Source: Bacteroidia bacterium (GTDB taxonomy: Bacteria > Bacteroidota > Bacteroidia > SXHM01). Taken from it: 64,000 nucleotides of DNA. Under the pieces are notes generated by a model, which was not told the DNA's origin, searched no databases, and saw only the letters and a program-made list of their open reading frames with translations. The translations under genes and the position numbers were made by a program. The DNA lies in NCBI GenBank assembly GCA_022072225.1, contig JAJVIC010000003.1, forward strand, positions 178,338 to 242,337, given 5' to 3'. Positions 24,032 through 33,020 of this stretch are shown one piece after another (position 1 is the first letter of the stretch; each line of letters starts with the position of its first letter).

Positions 24032-26770
24032 ATGGCAATCATCAAAACTCCCGACCAGCGTGTTCGTGTTTTTATCAGCTCAACTATTAATGAATTGGCA
24101 GATGAACGCAAAGCCGCACGCGAAGCCATCAGTAACCTGCGTTTAATTCCCGTTTTTTTTGAAGCCGGTGCGCGTCCGCACCCACCGCGCGATTTATATT
24201 CTGCATACCTTGACCAGAGCCATATTTTTCTTGGCATCTATTGGAACAGCTACGGATGGGTGGCTCCGGGCGCAGAAATTTCAGGACTTGAAGATGAATA
24301 CCGCTTGTGCGGAAACAAAAAACCAAAACTGATTTACGTTAAAAAATCTTCCGAACGCCAACCGCAGTTGAACGCGTTGCTTGCTGATATTGAAAAAAGT
24401 GAAACAGCCTGTTACCAGACTTTTTCAGACGCTTCCGAATTGCAGAAACTGATTGAAAATGATTTATCGGTTTTGATGAGTGAGATTTTTGAAAACGCGC
24501 TGCTTGACAACAAACAATCAACCCAATCTGCACAACAGATTTCAGAAATCACACACCACAAATTAGTGGAACTTCCCCATATCCGCTCCGAAATTTATGG
24601 TCGTGATGAAGATTTGCAGAAAGTTTCGGAATTGCTATTGAAAAGCGGTGTAAGCTTGGTTACACTGCTTGGCGCAGGCGGCACAGGAAAAACTACCTTA
24701 TCTGTTCATATCGGTCATCAGGTGAAAGATAAATTTAAAGATGGGGTTGCATTTATTCCGCTGGCTCCGGTTACCGATTATAAATTAGTAGGCGCAACCA
24801 TTGCCGAAGTTTTAGGTGTACAAGACAGCGGCAAACAACCCATAGAACAAACGTTGATTGATTTTCTCAGCGACAAAAATTTTCTGCTTATTCTCGACAA
24901 TTTTGAACAGGTTGTTGAAGCATCAAAATTTATCAGCGATATTATCACACGCTGCAAGGACATAAAGATTTTGGTTACCAGCCGTACATCTCTTCACATA
25001 CGTAACGAGCGTATTTATAACCTTGCTCCGCTTGCGCTTCCTGACGAAGATAAAAAAATCACTCCTGATGAACTTCGCAATTTCCCGGCAACTGAATTAT
25101 TTATTGAACGTGCTTTAGAGGTAAATCCAAAATTGCAATTCACAAAAGAAAATACAGAGGCAATTATTGAAATCTGTCAACGCATGGATGGTTTGCCATT
25201 AGCGATTGAACTTGCTGCTGCGCGTACTCGTTTTTTTCAGCCGGCAGCACTCATGTCGCGCATTGAAAAAACATTAGATCTTGTTTCAAAAGGGCATAAA
25301 GACCTGCCCGAGCGTCAGCAAACACTACGCGGAGCAATTGAATGGAGCTATAACTTACTAACAGAAGAAACGCAAAAAATATTCCGGCAGCTTGGCGTTT
25401 TCAAACGCAGTTGGACTATGGAATCTGCCGATGTGATTATCAATGAAGGCAACATTTTTATTGATGTGGAAGAAATGATGGAGCGCTTGCTGGATGTAAG
25501 TTTGATTAAACCTGTATTAGTCAGCCATAGTGCCGAACCGCGTTTCAACATGCTGCAAACGGTGCATGAATATGCAAAAGAAATGTTGGAGAAATCACCC
25601 GAAGCAGCAGAAACAAAACTTCGCTATGCAGATTATTTCTATGAACTGTGTCTTTCTGCTGATGGAAATTTATGGACACAAAACTCAGAAGCATGGTTAG
25701 ATAAATTAGAAACCGAATATCAAAACATCCGTGCAACTTTTCATATTTTTATTGAAACAAACAACTATGAAAAAGCATGGAATTTATTTTCCATTCTTTG
25801 CTCTTACTGGACAGTTCGTGGCGGATTTTCTGAAACAATGCAATGGATTAAGGAAGCTCGCATAAACGATGCGGAATTCCGTCAGACAACAAATATCCCC
25901 AAACATATCATGGCCAAAACACTTACATGGGCAGGATATTGTAAACTGTTTTTATTTGAATTAGAAAAGGGATTTAGCATGTTGAATGTAGCAGAGAGAA
26001 TTGCCGAAGAAAATAACGATGAGTATTCACTTATGTATGCCTACATGTTTGATGGTTGTTACGGCTCATTTATGTTCCGTGAAGATGCTCCCGGAAAAAT
26101 GGCAAAAAGCCTGTCATTAGCTGAAAAATTGAACGATAAACTTGCTCTTGCGATGTATTATTGCTGGTCTTACGAATATTACCGTCAACAGGGCATGTAT
26201 GATGTAATGGAAAAAAATCTCCGGCTCGCTCATGAAATTGCTACGGAACAATCAAATACTTACATACAAGGAGCCATTTTTATTTTGCGCTTCTCCTTGG
26301 CAGCAATTGACCCTAATGCAGATTGGGAAAAGGTAAAAGAATTGGGATACGAAATGTATAATCTATTACCCGAGAAAGGCTACAGAGGGCTCAAAGCAGC
26401 TGCTTTGATGTGTATAGGATACACTTTAATGATGCAGAATAAAATTGATGAGGCCGAAGCCCCTTTAATGAGCGGACTGGAATACTCACGTGTTGCAGGA
26501 GAAATGGAAAGCAATGTTTACGGAACCATGGAATCAAGTGCTTTCTTTAAAATGAAAGGGAATGATGAAAAAGCGTATAAAATTTTCGGAGCATTAGACC
26601 ATTTTATTGCAGTATCAGGCTATCCTCTTGTTGGCGGGTCAGAGGCTCAATACAATATGACAAAATCAAAACTTTCAGCAGATTTTGAACTTACACAAAA
26701 CAAGCGCTGGTATGAAGAAGGAAAGAAATTACGTCTGGAAGATGCTATTGTTTATGCATTAAGCAAATAA
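24032..26770 (+). CDS. DUF4062-STAND NTPase with TPR C-terminus
   Basis: This 912-aa protein starts with a DUF4062 domain (about 8-150: RVRVFISSTINELADERKAA, LIPVFFEAGARPHPPRDLY, IYWNSYGWVAPGAEISGLED). A STAND/NB-ARC-type ATPase follows: P-loop LLGAGGTGKTTLSVHIG (about 213-229), Walker B FLLILDNFEQ (about 283-292), sensor VTSRTSLHIRNERIYNLAPL and the GLPLAIELAAARTRFF motif (about 386-401). A winged-helix region and TPR-like repeats (about 560-880) complete it. STAND proteins are signalling switches in which repeats sense a ligand and the N-terminal domain acts as effector. DUF4062 recurs as such an N-terminal module, so an immune-like role is possible but unproven. No signal peptide; cytosolic. 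The next gene follows 6 bp after the stop. Confidence 0.85.
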   Translation: MAIIKTPDQRVRVFISSTINELADERKAAREAISNLRLIPVFFEAGARPHPPRDLYSAYLDQSHIFLGIYWNSYGWVAPGAEISGLEDEYRLCGNKKPKLIYVKKSSERQPQLNALLADIEKSETACYQTFSDASELQKLIENDLSVLMSEIFENALLDNKQSTQSAQQISEITHHKLVELPHIRSEIYGRDEDLQKVSELLLKSGVSLVTLLGAGGTGKTTLSVHIGHQVKDKFKDGVAFIPLAPVTDYKLVGATIAEVLGVQDSGKQPIEQTLIDFLSDKNFLLILDNFEQVVEASKFISDIITRCKDIKILVTSRTSLHIRNERIYNLAPLALPDEDKKITPDELRNFPATELFIERALEVNPKLQFTKENTEAIIEICQRMDGLPLAIELAAARTRFFQPAALMSRIEKTLDLVSKGHKDLPERQQTLRGAIEWSYNLLTEETQKIFRQLGVFKRSWTMESADVIINEGNIFIDVEEMMERLLDVSLIKPVLVSHSAEPRFNMLQTVHEYAKEMLEKSPEAAETKLRYADYFYELCLSADGNLWTQNSEAWLDKLETEYQNIRATFHIFIETNNYEKAWNLFSILCSYWTVRGGFSETMQWIKEARINDAEFRQTTNIPKHIMAKTLTWAGYCKLFLFELEKGFSMLNVAERIAEENNDEYSLMYAYMFDGCYGSFMFREDAPGKMAKSLSLAEKLNDKLALAMYYCWSYEYYRQQGMYDVMEKNLRLAHEIATEQSNTYIQGAIFILRFSLAAIDPNADWEKVKELGYEMYNLLPEKGYRGLKAAALMCIGYTLMMQNKIDEAEAPLMSGLEYSRVAGEMESNVYGTMESSAFFKMKGNDEKAYKIFGALDHFIAVSGYPLVGGSEAQYNMTKSKLSADFELTQNKRWYEEGKKLRLEDAIVYALSK

Positions 26771-26776
26771 AAATAA

Positions 26777-27640
26777 ATGCTACTTCTCTCCCCCCAAAAT
26801 TTCAACGACTACGAGCTGATTGATGTCGGCAATTTCGAAAAATTAGAACGTTTCGGACAATATATAACAATCCGCCCGGAACCACAGGCAGTATGGCAGC
26901 CCAAACTCAGTTACCGCGAGTGGGAACAAAAAGCACACATAAAATTTGTTGCTAAATCAAGTTCCTCCGGCAATTGGAATAAGCTGAAAAATAGTCCCGA
27001 CCGATGGAATATTCAATACAGAAATTTAAAATTTCGTTTGGCACTAACATCATTTAAACACGTTGGTATTTTTCCTGAGCAAGCAGTAAATTGGGATTAT
27101 ATAACCGAATCAACCGGAGCATTGAATCTTAACGAACCAAAGTTTCTTAATCTCTTTGCCTATACAGGTGCAGCTTCCATCGCAGCGAAAGCTGCCGGTG
27201 CTGATGTTACCCATGTTGATTCCATAAAACAAGTTGTTACATGGGCAAACGAAAACATGCAACACAGCAACTTGGATAATATCCGCTGGGTAGTGGAGGA
27301 TGCCATGAAATTTGTAAAGCGCGAAGTAAAGCGCGGAAAAAAATATCACGGAATTATTCTTGACCCGCCTGCTTATGGTCACGGACCTAACGGAGAGAGT
27401 TGGAAACTGGAAGATAACATTGACGAGATGCTGAAAAATGTTCTGCAACTTTTGGATGAAGAAAAACACTTCCTGATTCTCAATACGTACTCGCTTGGTT
27501 TTTCATCCATGATTATTGAAAACCTTATTTATAATAATCTTCCTTATAAACCTGATTTGGAAACAGGCGAACTTTACTTGCAGGCAACAACCGGTAACAA
27601 GCTGCCGCTGGGCGTTTTCGGTCGTTTCAGAAAGACTTAA
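26777..27640 (+). CDS. Class I SAM-dependent (RlmI-like) methyltransferase
   Basis: The 287-aa protein carries the SAM-binding motif LNLFAYTGAASIAAKAAGAD (about 122-141), the acidic loop VTHVDSIKQVVTWANEN and the catalytic-type motif ILDPPAYGHGPNGE (about 193-206). These are hallmarks of the COG1092/RlmI-K group that methylates rRNA bases, although the N-terminal PUA domain of RlmI is not visible. The substrate is most likely rRNA. It starts 6 bp after the STAND gene, so it is co-transcribed. It is convergent with the next gene, with a 3-bp gap and no terminator between. Confidence 0.85.
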   Translation: MLLLSPQNFNDYELIDVGNFEKLERFGQYITIRPEPQAVWQPKLSYREWEQKAHIKFVAKSSSSGNWNKLKNSPDRWNIQYRNLKFRLALTSFKHVGIFPEQAVNWDYITESTGALNLNEPKFLNLFAYTGAASIAAKAAGADVTHVDSIKQVVTWANENMQHSNLDNIRWVVEDAMKFVKREVKRGKKYHGIILDPPAYGHGPNGESWKLEDNIDEMLKNVLQLLDEEKHFLILNTYSLGFSSMIIENLIYNNLPYKPDLETGELYLQATTGNKLPLGVFGRFRKT

Positions 27641-27643
27641 TTA

Positions 27644-28636
27644 TTAATACACCCTGTTCATAATCTCGGCATAAATAAAAGCGCCAAGCAGAATCAAGAA
27701 GAGCGATTCCGATATCCAGGCCTTCTTCAGAGACAAAAACCAGTTTGAATAAATTACCGACAGCGGAATTGCAGCCAATGTAAAGTGTGTGTAAGATCCC
27801 ACCGGAAAAATAAAAGCAGATGCAACTGCAATCAGTAAAAACCACATAAAAAGCAACAGGAATTTATTGGTTTTTATTTTCCCTGACGACATCAATCTTA
27901 AGAAATTAGCCAATGCGGGAAAAAGCATGAGCAAAAGAAAAATAAAAATAAGTTGTGCATTATCCGGTTTGCCAAAACTGAAATAAGAAGCGGAAAACGA
28001 TGATCCAATCCGGTAGTTAATAAAATCACCGAGTGTGTCAAACCAGAAATAATAGGTTATGGTCATCAGCCAGGGAATAATAAAACCTGAAAATGAAATT
28101 ACCCACTCGCGCCAGTTAAACGGGCGCAGAACAACAAAAGCTGTCCACACCAAAATAAAAAAAAGAACGGAGGGAAAGTAAAAGAGCGATGCAATGCCTA
28201 CAAAAAAACCTGCATCAAAACAATGTGAATAAGCCGTTTCTTTACGATAGGAATCAAAAATCCGGTCTAACATCAGCAACAGAAAAATACCTGCAAAGTG
28301 TTGCGGCAACAGCGTTCTGAATGCCGGAAAAACTGACAATAACACTATACCGAACAAAGCAGCAAGAAAATTGCTGCGTTCGCGCGACTCGCGTAAATCA
28401 TGCTTGTTTATAATGTGATTAATATAAAAACTTTGAAACAGCACCAGCACAAAAGCAATTACTTCTGACAAAACAGGCAACCTGTTTGACAACGAAAAAA
28501 GGTAATACAAAGGCATGGAAAAAACCTCTGTTGCAACCTGCGGATTTATCCATGAAACCAGCCAGAACAAAACAGCAAACAAAGGCAACGCCAATAATGA
28601 CGCAGGCTGATTGGTTTTAAAAAAACGGATAAACAT
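27644..28636 (-). CDS. Polytopic membrane protein, DUF6427-like
   Basis: The 330-aa protein starts MFIRFFKTNQPASLLALPLF and has about nine to ten hydrophobic segments spread over its length, with short loops and a small cytoplasmic start. This size and layout fit the Bacteroidota-specific DUF6427 group, whose function is unknown. The match is by length and N-terminal pattern only. It is a single minus-strand gene divergent from the ygiD-like gene, with its ATG 86 bp from that start, and is probably transcribed alone. Confidence 0.65.
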   Translation of the reverse strand: MFIRFFKTNQPASLLALPLFAVLFWLVSWINPQVATEVFSMPLYYLFSLSNRLPVLSEVIAFVLVLFQSFYINHIINKHDLRESRERSNFLAALFGIVLLSVFPAFRTLLPQHFAGIFLLLMLDRIFDSYRKETAYSHCFDAGFFVGIASLFYFPSVLFFILVWTAFVVLRPFNWREWVISFSGFIIPWLMTITYYFWFDTLGDFINYRIGSSFSASYFSFGKPDNAQLIFIFLLLMLFPALANFLRLMSSGKIKTNKFLLLFMWFLLIAVASAFIFPVGSYTHFTLAAIPLSVIYSNWFLSLKKAWISESLFLILLGAFIYAEIMNRVY

Positions 28637-28721
28637 AACGGCCGAAAATTACAAATAAATAAACGCTGTATTTTTACCTTGTCTGAACAAAACGCATAAG
28701 CCCTTGTTCTCTTCTTGAATA

Positions 28722-29612
28722 ATGAAACGCATAGATTTTATTAAAACAGCCATACTTACAACCTTAACCCTAAAGGCCATTAAACTGAATGCACTGAATA
28801 AACTGGTTGAAAACTATGATGAAACCGAAAAAATGCCTGTGCTTTTTGTAGGCCACGGAAGTCCTATGAATGCTATTGAGGACAATATTTTTTCGCGCGA
28901 GATGAAACGCATGGGTAAAGAGATTCCAAAGCCCAAAGCTATTCTCATGATTTCGGCACACTGGGAAACCAAAGGAACTTTTGTAACAGCAATGGAAAAA
29001 CCCAAAACCATTCATGACTTTGGCGGTTTTCCGCAAACGCTTTTTGATGTTCAATACCCTGCACCGGGCAGTAAGTGGCTGGCAGAAGAAACAAAGCAAA
29101 CCATTAAAAAAACAGATGTAGGGCTTGATGAAACCTGGGGATTTGATCATGGCGGCTGGAGCGTGACAAAAAATATGTTTCCCGAGGCCAACATTCCGAT
29201 GATACAACTGAGCCTGGATTATACAAAGCCAGCACAGTATCATTATGAGCTGGCAAAGGAACTTGCAGGTCTTCGCAAAAAAGGTGTTTTAATTACAGGC
29301 AGTGGGAATATGGTACATAACTTGGGAATGATTGCTATGAAAAGCGCTGATTTTAATGCCCCCTACGGACACGACTGGGCAATTGAAGCAAATGAAATTT
29401 TCAAGAAACATATTCTTGCCGGCAATCATCAGCCTTTAATTAATTACTCCTCGCTGGGCAAAGCTGTTCAACTTTCCATACCAACACCCGAACACTATCT
29501 GCCGCTGCTCTATACGCTTGCTTTAAAAGAAGAAAAAGAAAACCTGACGCTTTTGAGTGATGTACTTGTGGGTGGTTCTGTTTCCATGACTTCGGTAAAA
29601 ATCGGGGGGTAG
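28722..29612 (+). CDS. ygiD: YgiD-type extradiol ring-cleavage dioxygenase
   Basis: From residue about 38 the protein reads MPVLFVGHGSPMNAIEDNIF. It then carries ILMISAHWETKG, GFDHGGWSVTKNMFP, VLITGSGNMVHNLG and PTPEHYLPLLYTLAL. These contain the four metal-binding His/Glu-type positions (GHGSP, SAHWE, FDHG, PEHYLP) of the 4,5-DOPA extradiol dioxygenase family (class III, LigB-like, zinc or iron). At 296 aa it is slightly longer than YgiD (about 260-270). The first 37 residues (MKRIDFIKTAILTTLTLKAI) form an unusual N-terminal extension resembling a signal or Tat-like leader. The physiological substrate is not deducible. A hairpin follows the stop at once. Confidence 0.9.
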   Translation: MKRIDFIKTAILTTLTLKAIKLNALNKLVENYDETEKMPVLFVGHGSPMNAIEDNIFSREMKRMGKEIPKPKAILMISAHWETKGTFVTAMEKPKTIHDFGGFPQTLFDVQYPAPGSKWLAEETKQTIKKTDVGLDETWGFDHGGWSVTKNMFPEANIPMIQLSLDYTKPAQYHYELAKELAGLRKKGVLITGSGNMVHNLGMIAMKSADFNAPYGHDWAIEANEIFKKHILAGNHQPLINYSSLGKAVQLSIPTPEHYLPLLYTLALKEEKENLTLLSDVLVGGSVSMTSVKIGG

Positions 29613-29647
29613 AAAGAATGTTATACATTTGACAAAACATTCTTTTT
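29613..29647 (+). terminator. Terminator hairpin with a -7 box in its loop
   Basis: Stem AAAGAATGTT/AACATTCTTT (29613-29622 and 29636-29645) ends in T's. The loop region contains TACATTTG (29624-29631), a good -7 match that could start transcription of the hydrolase gene at 29648. End and start signals are thus superimposed. Confidence 0.6.
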
Positions 29648-30481
29648 ATGCAGCAATATCTTATAAACGCTATTCTGTTTATCTTGCTTTTAAGTTCATG
29701 TAAAAAACAAGATAACGGAGTTGTCTTCAAAAACCTCAGCTACGGCCCGCATCAGCGCAATAAAATAGATGTTTACCTGCCCCAGGAGCGCGATACCAGC
29801 ACGGCTATGGTTCTTCTTATACATGGTGGTGCTTGGGTGGCAGGCGACAAAGGCGATTGGTCGCAAGAGATAATAAACGAATTTCTTAATTCGGGTTATG
29901 CGGTTTCTTCCATGAATTACCGCTATGCCAATGGCAATTTTCATAATCAGATGAACGATATTGCCAATGCCCTGGATTTTATGCAATCAAAAACCGATGG
30001 CTGGAAAATAAACCACAACAAATTTGCGCTTATTGGCGGCAGCGCTGGCGCACACCTTTCTTTGCTTTATGCCCATGCCTTTGACAGCACCGATGCTGTA
30101 AAAACCGTTGTTTCCATTGTAGGCCCTGCCGATATGACCGACCCGGTTTTTCATCAGTATGCCACCAACTATGGTATTTACTTTGTTTTCGAGCAGTTTT
30201 TCGGAACAACGTTTCAAAACAATCCGCAGTTATACCGTGACGGAAGTCCCATCTATAATTACAGCAATGTTCCTACCTTTTTTGTTTGCGGAGGATTAGA
30301 CGATTTAGTGCCTGCTCAGCAGAGCATCCGTATGTTTGATACCCTTACGGTGCATGGCATAACAACCGACACCACTGTTTTCAATAATGCCGGACACGAT
30401 GTGTTTGGCCCCAACGCAGTAAACAAACAGCAGATTTATGATGAGGTAAAGGTGTGGTTGAATATGTATCTGGGTAATTAA
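29648..30481 (+). CDS. Alpha/beta hydrolase (carboxylesterase-like) lipoprotein
   Basis: The 277-aa product has a lipoprotein signal (MQQYLINAILFILLLSSC, lipobox LSSC). The fold marks are the oxyanion-hole motif LIHGGAWVAGDKGDW, the nucleophile elbow GGSAGAHLSLLYA (Ser in G-G-S-A-G), the Asp region CGGLDDLVPAQQS and the His in NAGHDVFG. This is the HSL/BD-FAE-like esterase group that hydrolyses acyl or feruloyl esters. It should be anchored in a membrane facing the periplasm or surface. The start lies 2 bp downstream of the terminator/promoter hairpin described at 29613. Confidence 0.88.
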   Translation: MQQYLINAILFILLLSSCKKQDNGVVFKNLSYGPHQRNKIDVYLPQERDTSTAMVLLIHGGAWVAGDKGDWSQEIINEFLNSGYAVSSMNYRYANGNFHNQMNDIANALDFMQSKTDGWKINHNKFALIGGSAGAHLSLLYAHAFDSTDAVKTVVSIVGPADMTDPVFHQYATNYGIYFVFEQFFGTTFQNNPQLYRDGSPIYNYSNVPTFFVCGGLDDLVPAQQSIRMFDTLTVHGITTDTTVFNNAGHDVFGPNAVNKQQIYDEVKVWLNMYLGN

Positions 30482-30562
30482 AAAAAATTACTTTTAAACC
30501 ACCTGATAATCTTAGCCTTACTGCATAAATACAAGGCTGGCAGAAAATATTTTTTTAAAAAA

Positions 30563-30594
30563 TTGTTGTGTCAAACAAATGTTTTCTACATTTG
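30563..30594 (+). promoter_or_regulatory. Promoter of the tRNA-tuf operon
   Basis: TTGTTG (30563-30568) and TACATTTG (30587-30594) form a -33/-7 pair with 18-bp spacing, which matches the Bacteroidota consensus. They sit in the 288-bp gap before the first tRNA. The roughly 170 nt between this and the tRNA is a leader with no convincing ORF. Confidence 0.72.
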
Positions 30595-30769
30595 CAGTCC
30601 TTTTTTTACGGAGGACTGCGTATTTATCAAGGGTTTGAGTTGTCTGAAACGCAGTGTTGACGCGTGTTGTAAGAGATTAAGGCCATACCGGAAAATTGCC
30701 ATAACGATGGTAACTACCCGGAAGCAAAACGGCAAATTTGAAAGATTGAAGGCTTGAAAGAGAGAAAAA

Positions 30770-30843
30770 GCCGATGTAGCTCAGTTGGCCAGAGCAGCTG
30801 ATTTGTAATCAGCTGGTCGGGGGTTCGAATCCCTCCATCGGCT
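30770..30843 (+). tRNA. tRNA-Thr (anticodon TGT)
   Basis: Cloverleaf with acceptor GCCGATG/CATCGGC, D-arm AGCTC...GAGC, anticodon arm CTGATTTGTAATCAG with anticodon TGT, and T-arm GGGGGTTCGAATCCCTC. The 3' CCA is not encoded. It is the first of four tRNAs ahead of tuf, in the order Thr-Tyr-Gly-Thr, the same as E. coli thrU-tyrU-glyT-thrT-tufB. Confidence 0.97.
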
Positions 30844-30882
30844 CTCGTTCTTTAACATATTGAATTAAAACAGGGTATCGCA

Positions 30883-30965
30883 GGGGAGATAGCCAAGTGG
30901 CCAACGGCAACAGACTGTAAATCTGTCCTCTTTTGAGTTCGTAGGTTCGAATCCTGCTCTCCCCA
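30883..30965 (+). tRNA. tRNA-Tyr (anticodon GTA)
   Basis: Class II tRNA of 83 nt with a long variable arm. The acceptor GGGGAGA/TCTCCCC, anticodon loop ACTGTAAAT (anticodon GTA) and T-arm GTAGGTTCGAATCCTGC are visible. Second in the tRNA-tuf operon. Confidence 0.96.
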
Positions 30966-31000
30966 CTTGTAAAAAATGGGGAAACCCAAAAAAATAAAAA

Positions 31001-31073
31001 GCGGAAGTAGCTCATTTGGTAGAGCGTCAGCCTTCCAAGCTGAGGGTGGCCGGTTCGAGCCCGGTCTTCCGCT
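31001..31073 (+). tRNA. tRNA-Gly (anticodon TCC)
   Basis: Acceptor GCGGAAG/CTTCCGC, anticodon arm CAGCCTTCCAAGCTG with anticodon TCC, and T-arm CCGGTTCGAGCCCGG. 73 nt including the discriminator T. Confidence 0.97.
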
Positions 31074-31079
31074 CCAAAC

Positions 31080-31111
31080 AGAGATGTTCTTGCCCACGCA
31101 AGAACATCTCT
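31080..31111 (+). other. Perfect hairpin between tRNA-Gly and tRNA-Thr
   Basis: 14-bp stem AGAGATGTTCTTGC with loop CCAC, followed by A-rich DNA rather than T's. It is therefore more likely an RNA-processing or stability element in the tRNA precursor than a terminator. Confidence 0.75.
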
Positions 31112-31129
31112 GATAAAAATACCCCAAAA

Positions 31130-31201
<72 letters not shown>

Positions 31202-31225
31202 CAAAAAGATTACAACAACGGTAGT

Positions 31226-31268
31226 TCCCGGGTTCATCCCGATAGCTATCGGGACCCGACAACGGCTC
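31226..31268 (+). pseudogene. Remnant of tRNA-Thr 3' end with inserted palindrome
   Basis: TCCCGGGTTCA (31226-31236) and CCCGACAACGGCTC (31255-31268) copy the T-arm and 3' acceptor of the adjacent tRNA-Thr(GGT), with a single base change (CCCGA for CCCGG). Between them an 18-bp perfect palindrome, TCCCGATAGCTATCGGGA (31237-31254), replaces the short T-loop segment. The fragment lacks the 5' half and cannot be a functional tRNA. Confidence 0.8.
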
Positions 31269-31374
31269 TAAAACAATGAATACCTGTTTTAACAAAAAAA
31301 GAAGAATAAAGATTAAATTAACATAACAATAAATAACCAGAACACTAACAAACAAACAATAACAATTACTAAAC

Positions 31375-32562
31375 ATGGCAAAACAAGATTTCGACCGTTC
31401 CAAACCACACGTAAACATCGGCACCATTGGTCACGTTGACCACGGTAAAACAACCTTAACTGCGGCTATCACTACAGTGTTGGCTTCTAAAGGTCTTTCT
31501 GAACTACGTTCGTTCGACTCAATTGACAATGCTCCTGAGGAAAAAGAGCGTGGTATTACTATTAATACTGCACACGTTGAGTATGCAACGGCTAACCGCC
31601 ACTATGCACACGTTGACTGCCCCGGCCACGCTGACTATGTAAAAAACATGGTAACAGGTGCTGCACAGATGGACGGAGCTATTCTGGTTGTTGCTGCTAC
31701 TGACGGTCCAATGCCTCAAACCCGCGAGCACATCCTGCTTGCCCGTCAGGTAGGTGTACCTAAAATCGTTGTGTTCATGAACAAAGTGGACATGGTTGAC
31801 GATCCTGAATTGTTAGACCTTGTTGAAATGGAAATCCGTGACTTGTTGTCATTCTATCAGTTTGACGGAGCAAACACTCCTATCATCCGCGGATCAGCAC
31901 TTGGTGGTTTGAACAACGAACCAAAATGGGTTGATAAAATTATGGAATTGATGGATGCGGTAGATACCTATATTCCAATTCCTCCACGCGATATTGATAA
32001 ACCATTCCTGATGCCAGTTGAGGACGTATTCTCAATCACAGGACGCGGAACCGTTGCAACCGGAAGAATTGAAAGAGGTGTTATCAACACAGGTGACGAG
32101 GTTGAAATCATCGGAATGCAGGTTGAAAAACTGAAATCAGTTATCACTGGTGTTGAGATGTTCCGCAAAAACCTTAACAGAGGTGAAGCCGGTGACAACG
32201 CTGGTCTTCTGCTGCGCGGTATTGATAAAAAAGATATCCGCAGAGGTATGGTTATCGCGAAACCGGGTTCTATCACTCCTCACACCGATTTCAAAGCTGA
32301 GATCTATGTGTTGAAAAAAGAAGAAGGTGGTCGTCATACTCCATTCCACAACAAATACCGTCCTCAGTTCTACCTGCGTACAACAGACGTAACAGGCGAG
32401 ATTGATTTACCGGCAGGACAAGAAATGGTTATGCCTGGCGATAACGTTACAATTACTGTAAAACTGATTGTTCCTGTAGCGATGGATAAAGGATTGCGTT
32501 TCGCTATCCGTGAAGGTGGAAGAACAGTTGGAGCAGGACAGGTTACTGAAATCATTAAGTAA
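31375..32562 (+). CDS. tuf: Elongation factor Tu
   Basis: The 395-aa GTPase has G1 GHVDHGKT (about 19-26), G3 [13 protein letters not shown]4 NKVDMVDD and the family-wide C-terminal domains with [10 protein letters not shown] and [13 protein letters not shown]. It delivers aminoacyl-tRNA to the ribosome. It lies at the head of the secE-rpoC series and behind four tRNA genes. The 106-nt leader is A/C-rich and unstructured. A GNRA-capped hairpin at 32588-32617 follows the stop. Length and sequence are normal for Bacteroidota. Confidence 0.99.
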   Translation: MAKQDFDRSKPHVNIGTIGHVDHGKTTLTAAITTVLASKGLSELRSFDSIDNAPEEKERGITINTAHVEYATANRHYAHVDCPGHADYVKNMVTGAAQMDGAILVVAATDGPMPQTREHILLARQVGVPKIVVFMNKVDMVDDPELLDLVEMEIRDLLSFYQFDGANTPIIRGSALGGLNNEPKWVDKIMELMDAVDTYIPIPPRDIDKPFLMPVEDVFSITGRGTVATGRIERGVINTGDEVEIIGMQVEKLKSVITGVEMFRKNLNRGEAGDNAGLLLRGIDKKDIRRGMVIAKPGSITPHTDFKAEIYVLKKEEGGRHTPFHNKYRPQFYLRTTDVTGEIDLPAGQEMVMPGDNVTITVKLIVPVAMDKGLRFAIREGGRTVGAGQVTEIIK

Positions 32563-32587
32563 TAAAAATTAAATAAGTGGATGTTGT

Positions 32588-32617
32588 CAAGGTGTTTCGG
32601 GAAACCGGAACACCTTG
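32588..32617 (+). other. Hairpin with GAAA loop after tuf
   Basis: 13-bp stem (CAAGGTGTTTCGG with CCGGAACACCTTG, one G·T pair) capped by GAAA. No U-tract follows, so it is a likely processing or partial-termination site between tuf and tRNA-Trp. Confidence 0.75.
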
Positions 32618-32696
32618 ATTGCCCTAATAAAGTAGCATAATTAATGCAAAAATAAACGCGGTAAGGGCGCATCCGGAGGAAGAAAGAGAAGAAGAT

Positions 32697-32769
32697 ACGG
32701 GTGTAGCTCAATTGGTAGAGTAGCGGTCTCCAAAACCGTTGGCTGGGAGTTCGAGTCTCTCCACCCGTG
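32697..32769 (+). tRNA. tRNA-Trp (anticodon CCA)
   Basis: Acceptor ACGGGTG/CACCCGT, anticodon arm GCGGTCTCCAAAACCGT (anticodon CCA) and T-arm TGGGAGTTCGAGTCTCTCC. It is placed between tuf and secE, a common arrangement in bacteria, only 18 bp before secE. Confidence 0.97.
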
Positions 32770-32787
32770 CAAAAAAAGAAATTAAAC

Positions 32788-33012
32788 ATGTCGGAACTGA
32801 AAACATATTTTCAAGAATCATACAACGAACTGGTAAACAAAGTAACCTGGCCTACCTGGAGTGAATTGCAGGGAAGCGCTATTATAGTTGCTGTTGCTGC
32901 TATCATTATTTCGTTGTTGGTTTGGGTAATGGATGTAACGATAGGAATTACCGGAACTTCCGAATCTGCATGGAGAGGTGTTCTTGGATTCTTTTATGAC
33001 ATGGTGAAATAA
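32788..33012 (+). CDS. secE: Preprotein translocase subunit SecE
   Basis: The 74-aa protein from the ATG at 32788 has the SecE layout: a conserved amphipathic stretch ESYNELVNKVTWPTWSELQG and one transmembrane segment (SAIIVAVAAIIISLLVWVM). It is an essential part of SecYEG. An upstream GTG at 32767 would start inside the tRNA-Trp acceptor and is rejected. nusG follows 8 bp after the stop. Confidence 0.96.
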   Translation: MSELKTYFQESYNELVNKVTWPTWSELQGSAIIVAVAAIIISLLVWVMDVTIGITGTSESAWRGVLGFFYDMVK

Positions 33013-33020
33013 CTAAAGCA

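Noticed and set aside
28722..28830. Starting ygiD only at its internal Met (residue about 38)
   Set aside because: The upstream ATG is in frame and no better leader signal precedes the internal Met, although the extension is atypical and the question stays open.
30563..30757. 64-aa ORF before the tRNA cluster
   Set aside because: It overlaps the promoter and leader of the tRNA operon and has no recognisable protein pattern.
32767..32787. Upstream start of secE at 32767
   Set aside because: It is inside the tRNA-Trp acceptor stem; the ATG at 32788 gives the normal SecE N-terminus.
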